Shown here in pieces: positions 17,718-25,862 of a stretch of 64,000 bases of DNA. The stretch covers positions 124,001 to 188,000 of the forward strand of contig NZ_CKYA01000003.1 in NCBI RefSeq assembly GCF_001113365.1, given 5' to 3'. Below the pieces are notes generated by a model. That model did not search any database, was not told where the DNA came from, and saw only the letters and a program-made list of their open reading frames with translations. Position numbers and translations under genes: made by a program. Each line of letters begins with the position of its first letter. Within the stretch, counting starts at the first letter, position 1. This DNA comes from Streptococcus pneumoniae. GTDB lineage: Bacteria; Bacillota; Bacilli; Lactobacillales; Streptococcaceae.

Positions 17718-19274
17718 TTATTTGATTTTATAGACTTTAAACTCTGAGTAATCAGTCTTTACTTGTTGATAATTTTCTTTTAAGAGTGTTTCCACTTCAG
17801 ACCAGACTGGCACCTTGTCATTTACCACAATCACCTTAGGTTGTTTTTCTTTCAAGTCATTAAGTAGCTTATTCCGGTTTTCCTCAGTTGCTGTATAGTG
17901 CATCGGGGACAAAATAGCCGATGGCGACAAACGCTCACTCTTACGATAAAGAGTCGCAGTATCATCCCATGCATAGATAGCATCTTCCGTATTTGTCTCC
18001 TCTTTTACCAAATCAGCAAGACGATCACGTTCTTGATAAGGTACCGGATAAAGGACAAACTTCATCAAAAAAGGAATAGACAAAAGATAGACAAGCCCTA
18101 AAACTGGCAGATATAGATTTCCTTTGAAGAAACGACTCCATAGACTAACTGGCGTTTCTCTTCGTCTTCGTCTAACACTACGCCCCCTCTGTTGACTCTT
18201 AATATTGGTTACCAATAAAAGTAGGAAAACAGGGAAGACGACCATCAAATAAGAAGCGTGCAGAGGCTCTTGTGAAAAGAAAAGCAAAATCAAACCTAAA
18301 ATTGTCACAAGACTTGCAGGAACCGAAATGACGTATAGTTTAGAGGGTTTGGATTGAAAGAAACCTAAAAAGATACAAACCACAAATCCCAAACCAAGGG
18401 ACAACAAGCCATAAAAAGCCATATTCTCTAAAATTTTAGAAGTGAAATCAAAGCGAATACTGTCAATAGGATAACGAATACCACTAATGGCATCCCCAAA
18501 ACTTCCTGTTGCAACACTATAGTAGGCAGTTGGATAAAAGACCAGTGAAAAACCTAAAGTCACTGCAAGAAACTGATAAAATCCATGCGCAAAGCGTCTA
18601 TGCCCAAGGTTAAAGACCAACAAGCCTAAACTCACTACAGTAATAAACAGGAGCGATGCCAAGGGAGCAAAGAAAAATCCTCCCGCCAAAGCCAGCCCAA
18701 TCCGTACAAATCCCTTATCATGGCTTGGATTGCTTAGGTAAGCCGCAACTAAACTAAAGGCTGCGAATAAGAAAGGAAGCGCTAAAAGAGTCGCATAACC
18801 TCCACCAAAAGCAAGACCTGTAACTAGCATGTAAAAAATAGTCACCACTTGTCCAGCTTGGTCTCCTTGCTCTGTCAAGGTGTCCGCTGATCTAAAAAGG
18901 AAAAATCCTCCTGCTACCAAGGCTAACCACTCAAAGATGGCAAAGAAAAATCCGCCCTGAGTCACGTAAGTCAGCAAATAATAAAGCAAACCTTGACTTC
19001 CATAATAGTCGCTGTAAATTTTCCCTGTCTGATGAAGCGCCCAACCTGCATAAAAATCCTGCACTTCTTGTGCACTCATTAAATCGAGTAATAGCGGTAC
19101 TCCTAGAGTTATCCCCGTTACAAGCGTACTCCATAGTAAAATTTTCACCAAAGGAAGACGACTTGATTCACGATGATGCAATTCTTGTTCGATTTGGTAT
19201 TCTAGAGGTTCACGATTCTCCTGATGAACTTCTTCCACTCTACCATACACACTCATATCGTTTCTCCTATTCAA
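17718..19274 (-). CDS. Polytopic membrane protein of a late-competence unit
   Basis: 518 residues with about ten hydrophobic segments after a charged N-terminal tail of roughly 45 residues, and a soluble C-terminal region of about 100 residues. The early periplasm-facing segment DFYAGWALHQTGKIYSDYYG recalls GT-C type membrane glycosyltransferases, but no catalytic motif can be assigned. It lies 18 bp downstream of the small ccs4-type gene, behind the same cin-box, so competence induction is likely. Matches a conserved pneumococcal hypothetical protein by position. Confidence 0.85.
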   Translation of the reverse strand: MNRRNDMSVYGRVEEVHQENREPLEYQIEQELHHRESSRLPLVKILLWSTLVTGITLGVPLLLDLMSAQEVQDFYAGWALHQTGKIYSDYYGSQGLLYYLLTYVTQGGFFFAIFEWLALVAGGFFLFRSADTLTEQGDQAGQVVTIFYMLVTGLAFGGGYATLLALPFLFAAFSLVAAYLSNPSHDKGFVRIGLALAGGFFFAPLASLLFITVVSLGLLVFNLGHRRFAHGFYQFLAVTLGFSLVFYPTAYYSVATGSFGDAISGIRYPIDSIRFDFTSKILENMAFYGLLSLGLGFVVCIFLGFFQSKPSKLYVISVPASLVTILGLILLFFSQEPLHASYLMVVFPVFLLLLVTNIKSQQRGRSVRRRRRETPVSLWSRFFKGNLYLPVLGLVYLLSIPFLMKFVLYPVPYQERDRLADLVKEETNTEDAIYAWDDTATLYRKSERLSPSAILSPMHYTATEENRNKLLNDLKEKQPKVIVVNDKVPVWSEVETLLKENYQQVKTDYSEFKVYKIK

Positions 19275-19292
19275 TTTATCTGTCTTAGTATA

Positions 19293-19436
19293 TCAAAAAG
19301 TCCTAGGATTGTCAGCTTGCGATGGCTGTTTGAGTGATTTTTTGCATAGTTTCACAAAGGTTTCAATTTCCCGAAAGTGGTGTAAATGTGTCTGTTTGAA
19401 TGTCAGGATATAGTTTATTTCTTTCTGAGTCAGCAT
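19293..19436 (-). CDS. ccs4: Competence-induced small protein, ccs4-like
   Basis: 47 residues starting MLTQKEINYILTFKQTHLHH, with a good ribosome binding site (GGGAGG) just upstream. An upstream in-frame ATG would run back past the cin-box, so it cannot be the start of a competence transcript. The name ccs4 is given because reference pneumococci have a competence-induced gene of that name at this position (from memory). Function unknown. Confidence 0.65.
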   Translation of the reverse strand: MLTQKEINYILTFKQTHLHHFREIETFVKLCKKSLKQPSQADNPRTF

Positions 19437-19457
19437 CGTCCCTCCCCTATATCTTTC

Positions 19458-19465
19458 TATTCGTA
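19458..19465 (-). promoter_or_regulatory. cin-box (ComX/SigX promoter)
   Basis: The minus strand reads TACGAATA, an exact match to the streptococcal cin-box (combox) used by the competence sigma factor ComX. It lies 21 bp upstream of the small gene's ATG. The only other exact copies noticed are inside ribosomal coding sequence. Confidence 0.85.
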
Positions 19466-19512
19466 AAAAGCAAGAAAAAGAGGACTGGTTTGTGTCCTCA
19501 GTCCTAGATTTC

Positions 19513-21045
19513 TTATAAGATAGGGGCGAATAACTGGGCAATTTCTTTTACAAGCTTTTGATACCAGCTCGTTTTGATAGAATGAGGATAGACTTCCTGA
19601 GAATCTGCAAATATATTTCGAAAATCTTGGGCGATTTCCATTATAGAAGGAGTTTTATAGAGTAAGACTGCATTTTCATAATGGTGTACCAAGCTCCGGT
19701 AGTCGAGATTGATTGTCCCCACCACCGCAAAATCTTCGTCTACCAACATCTGCTTACTATGAATAAAACCTGGACTATACTCATAAATTCGAACACCAGC
19801 AGAAAGAAGGTCTGGATAAGCGCCTCTTGTGACTAACTGAATGAACTTCTTATCTGGTATGTAAGGGGTAACAATCCGAACATCGACCCCTCTCATAGCT
19901 GCATTTTTGATTGTCTCCGTTAAATCATAGTCTATGATCAAATAAGGTGTCGTAATATAGACCGATTCCGTTGCTTGATTGATCAAACTCTGATAAACCT
20001 TTTTCCCTACCTGCGTTCGAAAAATTGGCTTGGGTCCACTTCCGTATGGAATGGTTAAACCGTCACTTGGGATAGAATGATTTTCTAAATGATATTGATC
20101 AAAATCACTAATCTCTCCTCGATTGATGTACCAAGTGGTTAAAAACAAGCGTGTCAGGGCTTTTACTGCTAGTCCGTCTAAGCGAATTCCACTATCCTTC
20201 CAATAACCAAATCTCTCGACGTGGTTAATGTACTCATCTGCCAGATTGACCCCACCAGTATAGGCTATCTGACCATCAACAATCAATATTTTTCTATGAT
20301 CTCTGTTATTATAGGCTACTGTCAAACGAGGAATAACTTTATTGAATTTATGGGCCTCGATACCCAGCTGACGAAGTCGATGTGCATAATCTCCTGTTAA
20401 AGTAGCCATACAGCCAATATCATCATAGAGCAGTTTAACTTCAATGCCTTGAGCGACCTTTTGCTCCAAGATTTCTAAAATACGATTCCACATCAAACCT
20501 TCTTCTATAATGTAATATTCCAAGAAGATAAATTTCTCAGCCTTTTTGAGATCTTCTACCATCTTTTTCCACATAGCTTCTCCGTTAGAAAAAAATGTAG
20601 AGGCAGTTTGATCATAGACATCAGCATTGGTATCCATACTCAATAAGGACTTGATGACGCCATATGCCGCCTTATCACTTTCTTTTAATTCCTCTTTTAG
20701 TAACTGGCTATTTGCTTCTTGGAAATGCATGGAGCCTAGCTTTTTCAGTTGTTTGATTTCTTTTTTGGACAATCGCCTTTCACCAAACATCAGATAGAGC
20801 AGGGGTCCAAATACTGGTACAAAGGCTACTAACAACCAGGTTACCTTATTCTCAGGAGTCGTATTACGGTTGACTATCGAAATGATTGTGATGATACTCA
20901 GTAGAATGAGGACAGTAATCCATAAAATGGGAGCCATGCGTCCTAAATAAAGAAAGAGACCAAAAACAAGACACAGTTCAAGTAGCATAATCGAAAGACT
21001 AAAGCCATACTTGGACATCAATAATTGAAATTTTCTATATTTCAT
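19513..21045 (-). CDS. cls: Cardiolipin synthase
   Basis: 510 residues. Two N-terminal membrane segments are followed by two phospholipase-D domains with HKD motifs: HRKILIVDGQIAYTGGVN (about residue 245) and HSKQMLVDEDFAVVGTIN (about residue 425). It condenses two phosphatidylglycerols to cardiolipin at the membrane. The predicted promoter is at 21198-21227 and a BOX repeat lies between promoter and gene, so the repeat would be in the mRNA leader. Confidence 0.95.
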   Translation of the reverse strand: MKYRKFQLLMSKYGFSLSIMLLELCLVFGLFLYLGRMAPILWITVLILLSIITIISIVNRNTTPENKVTWLLVAFVPVFGPLLYLMFGERRLSKKEIKQLKKLGSMHFQEANSQLLKEELKESDKAAYGVIKSLLSMDTNADVYDQTASTFFSNGEAMWKKMVEDLKKAEKFIFLEYYIIEEGLMWNRILEILEQKVAQGIEVKLLYDDIGCMATLTGDYAHRLRQLGIEAHKFNKVIPRLTVAYNNRDHRKILIVDGQIAYTGGVNLADEYINHVERFGYWKDSGIRLDGLAVKALTRLFLTTWYINRGEISDFDQYHLENHSIPSDGLTIPYGSGPKPIFRTQVGKKVYQSLINQATESVYITTPYLIIDYDLTETIKNAAMRGVDVRIVTPYIPDKKFIQLVTRGAYPDLLSAGVRIYEYSPGFIHSKQMLVDEDFAVVGTINLDYRSLVHHYENAVLLYKTPSIMEIAQDFRNIFADSQEVYPHSIKTSWYQKLVKEIAQLFAPIL

Positions 21046-21065
21046 ATCCCCTCCTTGATATTTTG

Positions 21066-21170
21066 ATACTCAATGAAAATCAAAGAGCAAACTAGGAAAC
21101 TAGCCGCAGGCTGTACTTGAGTACGGCAAGGCGACGTTGACGCGGTTTGAATTTGATTTTCGAAGAGTAT
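21066..21170 (-). repeat. BOX element (boxA-boxC, no boxB), cls leader
   Basis: 105 bp. On the minus strand it begins ATACTCTTCGAAAATC and ends with the complement of the CAATGAAAATCAAAGAGC end. The core contains GGCAAGGCGACG, part of the well-known BOX-PCR primer target. It is almost identical to the copies at 34694-34798 and 50430-50534. Confidence 0.92.
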
Positions 21171-21197
21171 GAATGCTAAAAACAGGTAATTGATACT

Positions 21198-21227
21198 AGT
21201 ATAACTCAGGTATTCGACAGAAGGCAA
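21198..21227 (-). promoter_or_regulatory. Putative cls promoter
   Basis: Minus strand TTGCCT, 18-base spacer, TATACT. Transcription would start near 21190, so the mRNA leader of about 145 bases contains the whole BOX element. Confidence 0.55.
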
Positions 21228-21256
21228 GTATTTATGATTATTTTCTAGGTAAAAGT

Positions 21257-21279
21257 AAAAAGGCTGAAAAATCCAGCCC
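21257..21279 (-). terminator. Rho-independent terminator after the lipoprotein gene
   Basis: Minus strand GGCTG/CAGCC stem with a 7-base loop followed by TTTTT, 18 bp after the stop of the small lipoprotein gene. Confidence 0.75.
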
Positions 21280-21296
21280 TTCCTACTTGCATAGTC

Positions 21297-21755
21297 TTAT
21301 TTAGTTAAAATGACTTGGTCCGATGGGTCTCTATCCATATCGTCTACGACGATTTGATTACCGTTTACAGTGTAAATTTTGACATCATCGCCAATAATCA
21401 TGCGTTGATTTGCTGCATCAAATGTAACCTGTTTGACTTTCTGATCCCCGTCAGATTCGAGCTCAGTCCACGTACCAGTCGTTCCAGTGACCACTAAAGT
21501 GATACGGTCTCCATCGTCTTGGCCTGTATAAGTCCCATCAATATCAGTCGGTTGAGCAACAGGTTGGTTCTGTACTGGAGCCGCTTGATTTTGATTAGTC
21601 CCTGCATTTGCAGTATTGGTATTCTGTTGAGCAGGTTGTTGGACCTGCTGCTGAGCCACAGGCTGTTGAACTGGTTGTGTTCTTTGGGAACAAGCTACTA
21701 AGAGACTAAGACTTGCTAGAGAAGCAAGAGAAAGTGTGAATCTTGTTAATTTCAT
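21297..21755 (-). CDS. Small Gln/Pro-rich lipoprotein
   Basis: 152 residues from the start MKLTRFTLSLASLASLSLLV, preceded by AAAGGAAA as ribosome binding site. A type II signal peptide ends in the lipobox LVAC. The first 45 mature residues are a low-complexity Q/P/N/A linker (QQPVAQQQVQQPAQQN). The C-terminal 80 residues (DGTYTGQDDGDRITLVVTG etc.) look like a small beta-barrel domain. Matches a conserved pneumococcal lipoprotein of unknown function. It has its own promoter overlapping the 3' end of folC. Confidence 0.85.
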   Translation of the reverse strand: MKLTRFTLSLASLASLSLLVACSQRTQPVQQPVAQQQVQQPAQQNTNTANAGTNQNQAAPVQNQPVAQPTDIDGTYTGQDDGDRITLVVTGTTGTWTELESDGDQKVKQVTFDAANQRMIIGDDVKIYTVNGNQIVVDDMDRDPSDQVILTK

Positions 21756-21813
21756 GATGGATTTCCTTTCTGCTACCAATTTAGAGAAATTTTCTCTAAC
21801 CAGCAATTCCCCT

Positions 21814-21841
21814 AGCATAACAAGTTCAAAAAAGTGGTCAA
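21814..21841 (-). promoter_or_regulatory. Promoter of the small lipoprotein gene
   Basis: Minus strand TTGACC, 16-base spacer, TATGCT, with an extended TG before the -10. It overlaps the last codons of folC. The leader contains a perfect palindrome, TTAGAGAAA/TTTCTCTAA. Confidence 0.65.
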
Positions 21842-23088
21842 TTTATCTGCTCATGCCCCAGTATGTGGCTCCGTACTTCTGAGATAAAATAGAGAGACCC
21901 TGTAATGAACAACAAATCCTGGGCATCTGCTCTTTCTTCGAAACTGCTGATAAATTCTCGGTAAGAAGGAATGACATGGTAACCTGTTACATCTGTCTCA
22001 TCCAGAGAACCTTGATAGTCAAAACCAGTCACCTTGAGTTCCACCTGAGGTAAATTTTCAGTCAGATAACCCAACATCCCTTGATAATTCTTGCGCTTCA
22101 AGGCTCCAAAAAGTATTTGAGGACGATAACCTTCCTGCTCTTTTTCTTTGATAAATTCAACCAAGCGAGTCAAGGCAGGGAGGTTATGAGCACCATCCAA
22201 GTAAATCTGCGGGCGAATACGCTCCAAACGACCAGCCCAATGGGTCTGTTCCAATGCCTTTCTTACAACTTGCTCATCAACAGCTTCCTTTCCTTCTCTC
22301 ATAAAGAGAAGAAACGTTTGTAGCGCCAAGGCCGCATTTTCCTGCTGATAAGCTCCTTCTAAACCTATTTTCAACTGTGAAAGATTTAGTAAAGAACTTG
22401 AAAAATCGCCATTCAGCATTGAAAAATCTTGACCCGCCTGATAAATGTCAACAGCTAAAGATTCGGCTTTTTTCTGACAGACAAGCCTAGCTTCTGGAGG
22501 CAATTTCGCAATCACAGCCTTCTTACCAGCCTTGAAAATACCAGCTTTCTGCTCTGCGATTGCTTCCAGACTATCACCCAAAGTTTCCTGATGGTCAAAC
22601 CCAATGGAGGTGATGACAGCAAGCTCTCCAGTTACCACATTAGTCGTGTCAAGTAAGCCACCAATTCCCACTTCTAGTAAAACCAAGTCCACCTCTTGCT
22701 CCCTAAAGTATAGGAAAGCAATCAAGGTCAGCAATTCAAAAAAGGACAACTGATCATGGGTTTGCAGAAGCGTTTTCTCCATCTCCTTGACCTGATTAGC
22801 CAAACGGATGAAGTCTGCATCAGCTATTGGTTGCCCGTTAATGCAGATTCGATCATTGATAGAGACGATATGAGGGGAGGTAAAGGTCGCAACTTTTTTG
22901 CCATGTCCCATAAATAACTCCCTCATAAAAGCAATGGTAGATCCTTTCCCATTAGTCCCTGTTACGTGGATAATAGGATAAGACTTCTCAGGATTTCCTA
23001 ACAAATCCACCGCTTGCTGTATTCGGCCCAAACCTGATCGAAAATTCAAACCAATCCGACTATGGAGCCATTCTTCTACTTCAAACAT
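21838..23088 (-). CDS. folC: Folylpolyglutamate synthase / dihydrofolate synthase
   Basis: 416 residues from MFEVEEWLHSRIGLNFRSGL. ATP-dependent ligase that adds glutamate to folates. The P-loop-like VTGTNGKGSTIAFM (about residues 43-56) and the DGAHNLPALTRLVEF motif are family signatures. An AAGGAG sits 6 bases before this ATG. The alternative ATG two codons earlier would abut the AAGGAG. Upstream lies the hairpin repeat array. Confidence 0.95.
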   Translation of the reverse strand: MFEVEEWLHSRIGLNFRSGLGRIQQAVDLLGNPEKSYPIIHVTGTNGKGSTIAFMRELFMGHGKKVATFTSPHIVSINDRICINGQPIADADFIRLANQVKEMEKTLLQTHDQLSFFELLTLIAFLYFREQEVDLVLLEVGIGGLLDTTNVVTGELAVITSIGFDHQETLGDSLEAIAEQKAGIFKAGKKAVIAKLPPEARLVCQKKAESLAVDIYQAGQDFSMLNGDFSSSLLNLSQLKIGLEGAYQQENAALALQTFLLFMREGKEAVDEQVVRKALEQTHWAGRLERIRPQIYLDGAHNLPALTRLVEFIKEKEQEGYRPQILFGALKRKNYQGMLGYLTENLPQVELKVTGFDYQGSLDETDVTGYHVIPSYREFISSFEERADAQDLLFITGSLYFISEVRSHILGHEQIN

Positions 23089-23133
23089 ATACATCTCCTT
23101 AATTACAGGTTCAATCAACTGCCTCAATAAAGT

Positions 23134-23159
23134 CTCATAACTAACAAAAACGAGGCCAG
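23134..23159 (-). terminator. Terminator-like hairpin upstream of folC
   Basis: On the minus strand a 10-bp stem (two G-U pairs) GAGGTCGGGA/TCCTGGCCTC with a 6-base loop is followed by GTTTTTGTTA. It could end transcription coming from the ireB-ruvX operon and the repeat array, with folC then needing its own weak promoter or read-through. Confidence 0.5.
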
Positions 23160-23219
23160 GATTTTCGTCCCGACCTCTCACCTGGTTAGCTAATCACTAG
23201 CAACTATGAATATTAACTT

Positions 23220-23592
23220 GGGCTAAAAACGTCCACTGGACGTTCCAACTCTTCTAATTTCTAGGAGTTGGGCTGATACAGTCTCCCAGACTTACTTACG
23301 GTCTTTATTTTTAGCGTAAGGGTAAAAATGTCCCCGAACTTACCAGTTCTCTCTTATTTAAAGGAACTGGGGTAAACACGTCCACTGGATGTTCCAACTC
23401 TTTCCAATTTCTAGGAGTTGGGCTGATACAGTCTCCCAGATTTTCCAGCTCTCTCTTATTTAAAGGAACTGGGCTAAAAACATCCCCCGGACGTTCCAAC
23501 TCTTCCCCATTTCTGGGAGTTGGGGTAAAAATATCCCCCGGACTTACTGACGGTTTTTATTTTTAGCGTCAGGCTAAAAACGTCCCCCGGAC
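23220..23592. repeat. Tandem hairpin array, about eight units, between the DUF1292 gene and folC
   Basis: About 50-bp units, each a linker of roughly 20 bp (type GCTAAAAACGTCCCCCGGAC) plus a hairpin. Three hairpin kinds alternate: CCAACTC/GGAGTTGG (23244, 23394, 23494), CTTACG or CTGACG types with a GTTTTTATTTTTA-like loop (23294, 23544), and CCAGTTC/GGAACTGG with an AAATAAGA-like loop (23343, 23445). On the minus strand one frame gives a repetitive 62-residue reading (PGDVFSPVPLNKREL units), which is treated as a by-product of the repeats. Confidence 0.8.
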
Positions 23593-23596
23593 GTTT

Positions 23597-23902
23597 TTAC
23601 TCCTCCATAAAACTATTGAAGACTTCTTCAATCATGTTCCATTCGTCTTCTGAGTCTTCTGGGATTGGTTGCAATTCGCCTTCTGTTCCATCTTCGTTTT
23701 CGATGAATGAGTAAGCTTGGATTTCAACTTGTCCGTCTTCGTCTTCTTCTGCGTTAACTGGTACTAGAAGAACATAGTTTTTACCAAATTCTTCTTTTCC
23801 ATCAATCGTCAAAAGGATTTCAAACAAGGTTTCATTTCCTTGCTCATCTACTAGTGTGATTAGTTCACGTTCTTCGTGGTCGTGGTTATGATCGTGTGAC
23901 AT
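23597..23902 (-). CDS. DUF1292 family protein
   Basis: 101 residues, very acidic, with a His-rich N-terminus (MSHDHNHDHEERE) and the DUF1292 core ITLVDEQGNETLFEILLTID. Conserved in firmicutes, function unknown. It follows ruvX by 15 bp in the ireB-ruvX-DUF1292 operon, a conserved neighbourhood (YrzB-like in Bacillus). The N-terminal histidines could bind metal, but this is a guess. Confidence 0.9.
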   Translation of the reverse strand: MSHDHNHDHEERELITLVDEQGNETLFEILLTIDGKEEFGKNYVLLVPVNAEEDEDGQVEIQAYSFIENEDGTEGELQPIPEDSEDEWNMIEEVFNSFMEE

Positions 23903-23917
23903 AGCCTCTCCTTTATA

Positions 23918-24337
23918 TTAAAATTTTCTATCTAAATAATTTTGTAAAATCAGCTGAGCTGCTAATTTATCAATGACTTTCTTACGCTTGTTACGGCTAA
24001 TATCTGCTTGTTCAATCAACATGCGCTCAGCAGCCACTGTTGTCAAGCGTTCATCTTGATAGTCTACTGGTAAACCAAAAAGCTCTTCTAGCTTTGCTCC
24101 GTAGGCTTGACTAGCTTCCACGCGCGGTCCACTTGTATTGTTCATGTTTTTAGGCAAGCCCACTACAAATCGTTCCACCTTATAAGTATCAACCAACTCC
24201 TTAACGCGGTCAAAACCAAATTGGCCTTGCTCCTCATTGATTTGGATGATTTCAAGCCCTTGAGCTGTAAAACCAAGCGGATCGCTAATCGCCACCCCTA
24301 CCGTTTTTGAACCGACGTCCAATCCCATAATTCTCAT
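23918..24337 (-). CDS. ruvX: Putative pre-16S rRNA nuclease / Holliday junction resolvase homologue YqgF
   Basis: 139 residues, RNase H-like fold. MRIMGLDVGSKTVGVAISDP carries the first catalytic Asp, VVGLPKNMN and the DERLTT motif (second acidic residue) follow. The family is annotated as RuvX but YqgF acts in 16S rRNA 5' maturation. It lies 3 bp after ireB. Confidence 0.95.
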   Translation of the reverse strand: MRIMGLDVGSKTVGVAISDPLGFTAQGLEIIQINEEQGQFGFDRVKELVDTYKVERFVVGLPKNMNNTSGPRVEASQAYGAKLEELFGLPVDYQDERLTTVAAERMLIEQADISRNKRKKVIDKLAAQLILQNYLDRKF

Positions 24338-24340
24338 AGG

Positions 24341-24607
24341 TTATAGATCGACTCCTTGTCCTTTGAGGTAGTAGCGGACCAATTCCTCAACGATTTCATC
24401 ACGCTCATACTTACGGATTTGATTTCGTGCATTATTATAACGAGGAACGTAGGCAGGGTCTCCACTCAATACGTAACCTACAATTTGGTTAATTGGGTTG
24501 TAGCCCTTATCGTTCAACGAAGCATAGACATCAGTCAAAGTTTCGCTAATTTCTTTTTTATTGGAATCGTCCAATTTAAAACGTACTGTTTCTTCAGTAA
24601 ATCCCAT
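24341..24607 (-). CDS. ireB: IreB family regulatory phosphoprotein (DUF965)
   Basis: 88 residues, [20 protein letters not shown] and the [19 protein letters not shown] core of the IreB/YrzL family. In Enterococcus IreB is phosphorylated by the PASTA kinase IreK and affects cephalosporin resistance. Threonines near the N-terminus (T4, T7) match the phosphorylated region. It heads the operon with ruvX and the DUF1292 gene. Confidence 0.93.
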
Positions 24608-24637
24608 TCTAACACCCTCTTTCCTTAGAATAGTACC

Positions 24638-24666
24638 ATTATAGCATAATTCCTTACGTTCTACAA
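24638..24666 (-). promoter_or_regulatory. Promoter of the ireB-ruvX operon
   Basis: Minus strand TTGTAG, 17-base spacer, TATAAT with an extended TG. Leader of about 25 bases with AAGGAAAGAGGG as ribosome binding site. Confidence 0.65.
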
Positions 24667-24693
24667 TTCATGCAGTCTATTTATTTGGATTTT

Positions 24694-25263
24694 CTACTGT
24701 TCTGTCGCGCCATTTGCCAACCTGTCTGAAATATATTTGCTTGGTTCATTCTTCAAGAGATTTTCTAAACCAATATTCTTCAAATATTCTAACTGAGAAG
24801 CCTTCTTGACATCCAGAATTTGAAAATCAAAACTAGTCGTTGTTTGAAGTTCTGTTGCACTCAATAGTTTAGTTTCAAGCTTAAATCCTGCTAATTTACG
24901 AGCTGCTATGATAGCCTCATCCTTCTCCTCAGCCTCGAGAAGAGCTTTTTGAGTTTCTTCCACTCCATGTTGGTCGATATAAGTCTTCAACTCATCAGAA
25001 ACTGGACGTTTTTGTTGGATGGTTAGGTTCAAAAAAGTCTTATCCTTGTATGTAATAGTTTGGGTTTGCTGGCTGCCATCATCTGACTTTGGCAAGACCA
25101 AAGTCTTGGTCACAACTGTATTCTTCTCGGCATTTTCAATAACTGGCAATGCCGACTGAAGCGTATCCTTTTCTGTTTTTGTAGCTGGTCCAGTTTCTTT
25201 TTTCTGTCCGCAACCAACCAGGACAAAAAGGAAAGCTAGACTAACAAGAACAATTTTTTTCAT
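24694..25263 (-). CDS. Lipoprotein, DUF1307/YehR-like
   Basis: 189 residues. Signal peptide MKKIVLVSLAFLFVLVGC with lipobox LVGC. The mature part has an alternating charged pattern (TITYKDKTFLNLTIQQKRPV) found in DUF1307 lipoproteins. Function unknown. It sits between spxA and ireB, separated from spxA by a strong terminator, so it is probably monocistronic. Confidence 0.85.
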   Translation of the reverse strand: MKKIVLVSLAFLFVLVGCGQKKETGPATKTEKDTLQSALPVIENAEKNTVVTKTLVLPKSDDGSQQTQTITYKDKTFLNLTIQQKRPVSDELKTYIDQHGVEETQKALLEAEEKDEAIIAARKLAGFKLETKLLSATELQTTTSFDFQILDVKKASQLEYLKNIGLENLLKNEPSKYISDRLANGATEQ

Positions 25264-25298
25264 TTCTTTCTTCTTTCTTTTTGAAATTAAAATAGAAT

Positions 25299-25323
25299 AA
25301 GACTGGGAGTTGCTCCCAGTCTT
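25299..25323 (-). terminator. Rho-independent terminator after spxA
   Basis: Perfect 11-bp stem AAGACTGGGAG/CTCCCAGTCTT with a 3-base loop, followed on the minus strand by TATTCTATTTT. It lies just after the spxA stop. Confidence 0.85.
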
Positions 25324-25328
25324 GATGT

Positions 25329-25727
25329 TTATAGAGCTGCACGCAAACGTGCTTCTGCATTTTCTACATTACGGACAGAGCGTGGTAGGAAGGCACGAAT
25401 ATCGTCTTCTTTGTAGCCAACTTGCAGGCGTTTTTCATCTACAAGGATTGGGCTCTTTAAAATTCTCGGCGTTTCCATAATCAGATTGAGGACTTCATTG
25501 ACACTCAAATCTTCAATATCCACTCCAAGGGCTTTGGCATAGCGATTTTTAGACGAAACGATGCTGGCTATTCCGTTATCTGTTTTGGTCAGAATATCCA
25601 GTAATTCTTCTCTCGTAATTCCTTCTTTACCAAGGTTTTGTTCTTTATAACTTAACTGGTGGGCATTGAGCCAGGTTTTTGCTTTTTTACAGCTAGTACA
25701 ACTTGAGACTGTATAAATTTTAATCAT
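25329..25727 (-). CDS. spxA: Spx-family redox regulator
   Basis: 132 residues, ArsC/thioredoxin-like fold. The redox switch CTSC is at residues 10-13. Spx binds the RNA polymerase alpha subunit C-terminal domain and redirects transcription under thiol stress. Streptococci usually have two paralogues, and which one this is cannot be decided here. An extended -10 (TGGTATAAT) lies about 50 bases upstream. Confidence 0.93.
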   Translation of the reverse strand: MIKIYTVSSCTSCKKAKTWLNAHQLSYKEQNLGKEGITREELLDILTKTDNGIASIVSSKNRYAKALGVDIEDLSVNEVLNLIMETPRILKSPILVDEKRLQVGYKEDDIRAFLPRSVRNVENAEARLRAAL

Positions 25728-25862
25728 GTACCTACCCCTTTCGCTACATGTTACTATCAGTTTAGTCTATTATACCATAAAAAACATCCGACTTGCGACC
25801 TATTTTTAAATTTTTTTGACTTTTTTCGTCATTTTCGTACTTTTTTCTTGACAAAATGAAAT

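Noticed and set aside
21066..21170. Calling the 105-bp repeats RUP or IS fragments
   Set aside because: They contain the BOX-specific GGCAAGGCGACG core and boxA/boxC ends, and the fourth copy has a boxB module, so they are BOX elements.
23311..23499. Minus-strand ORF of 62 residues with repeated PVPLNKREL units
   Set aside because: It falls entirely within the hairpin repeat array, lacks a ribosome binding site, and its repetition follows from the DNA repeats. Not listed as a gene.
23220..23592. Possible CRISPR array
   Set aside because: Units are hairpins of three alternating types with near-identical linkers. There are no unique spacers of constant length and no cas genes.
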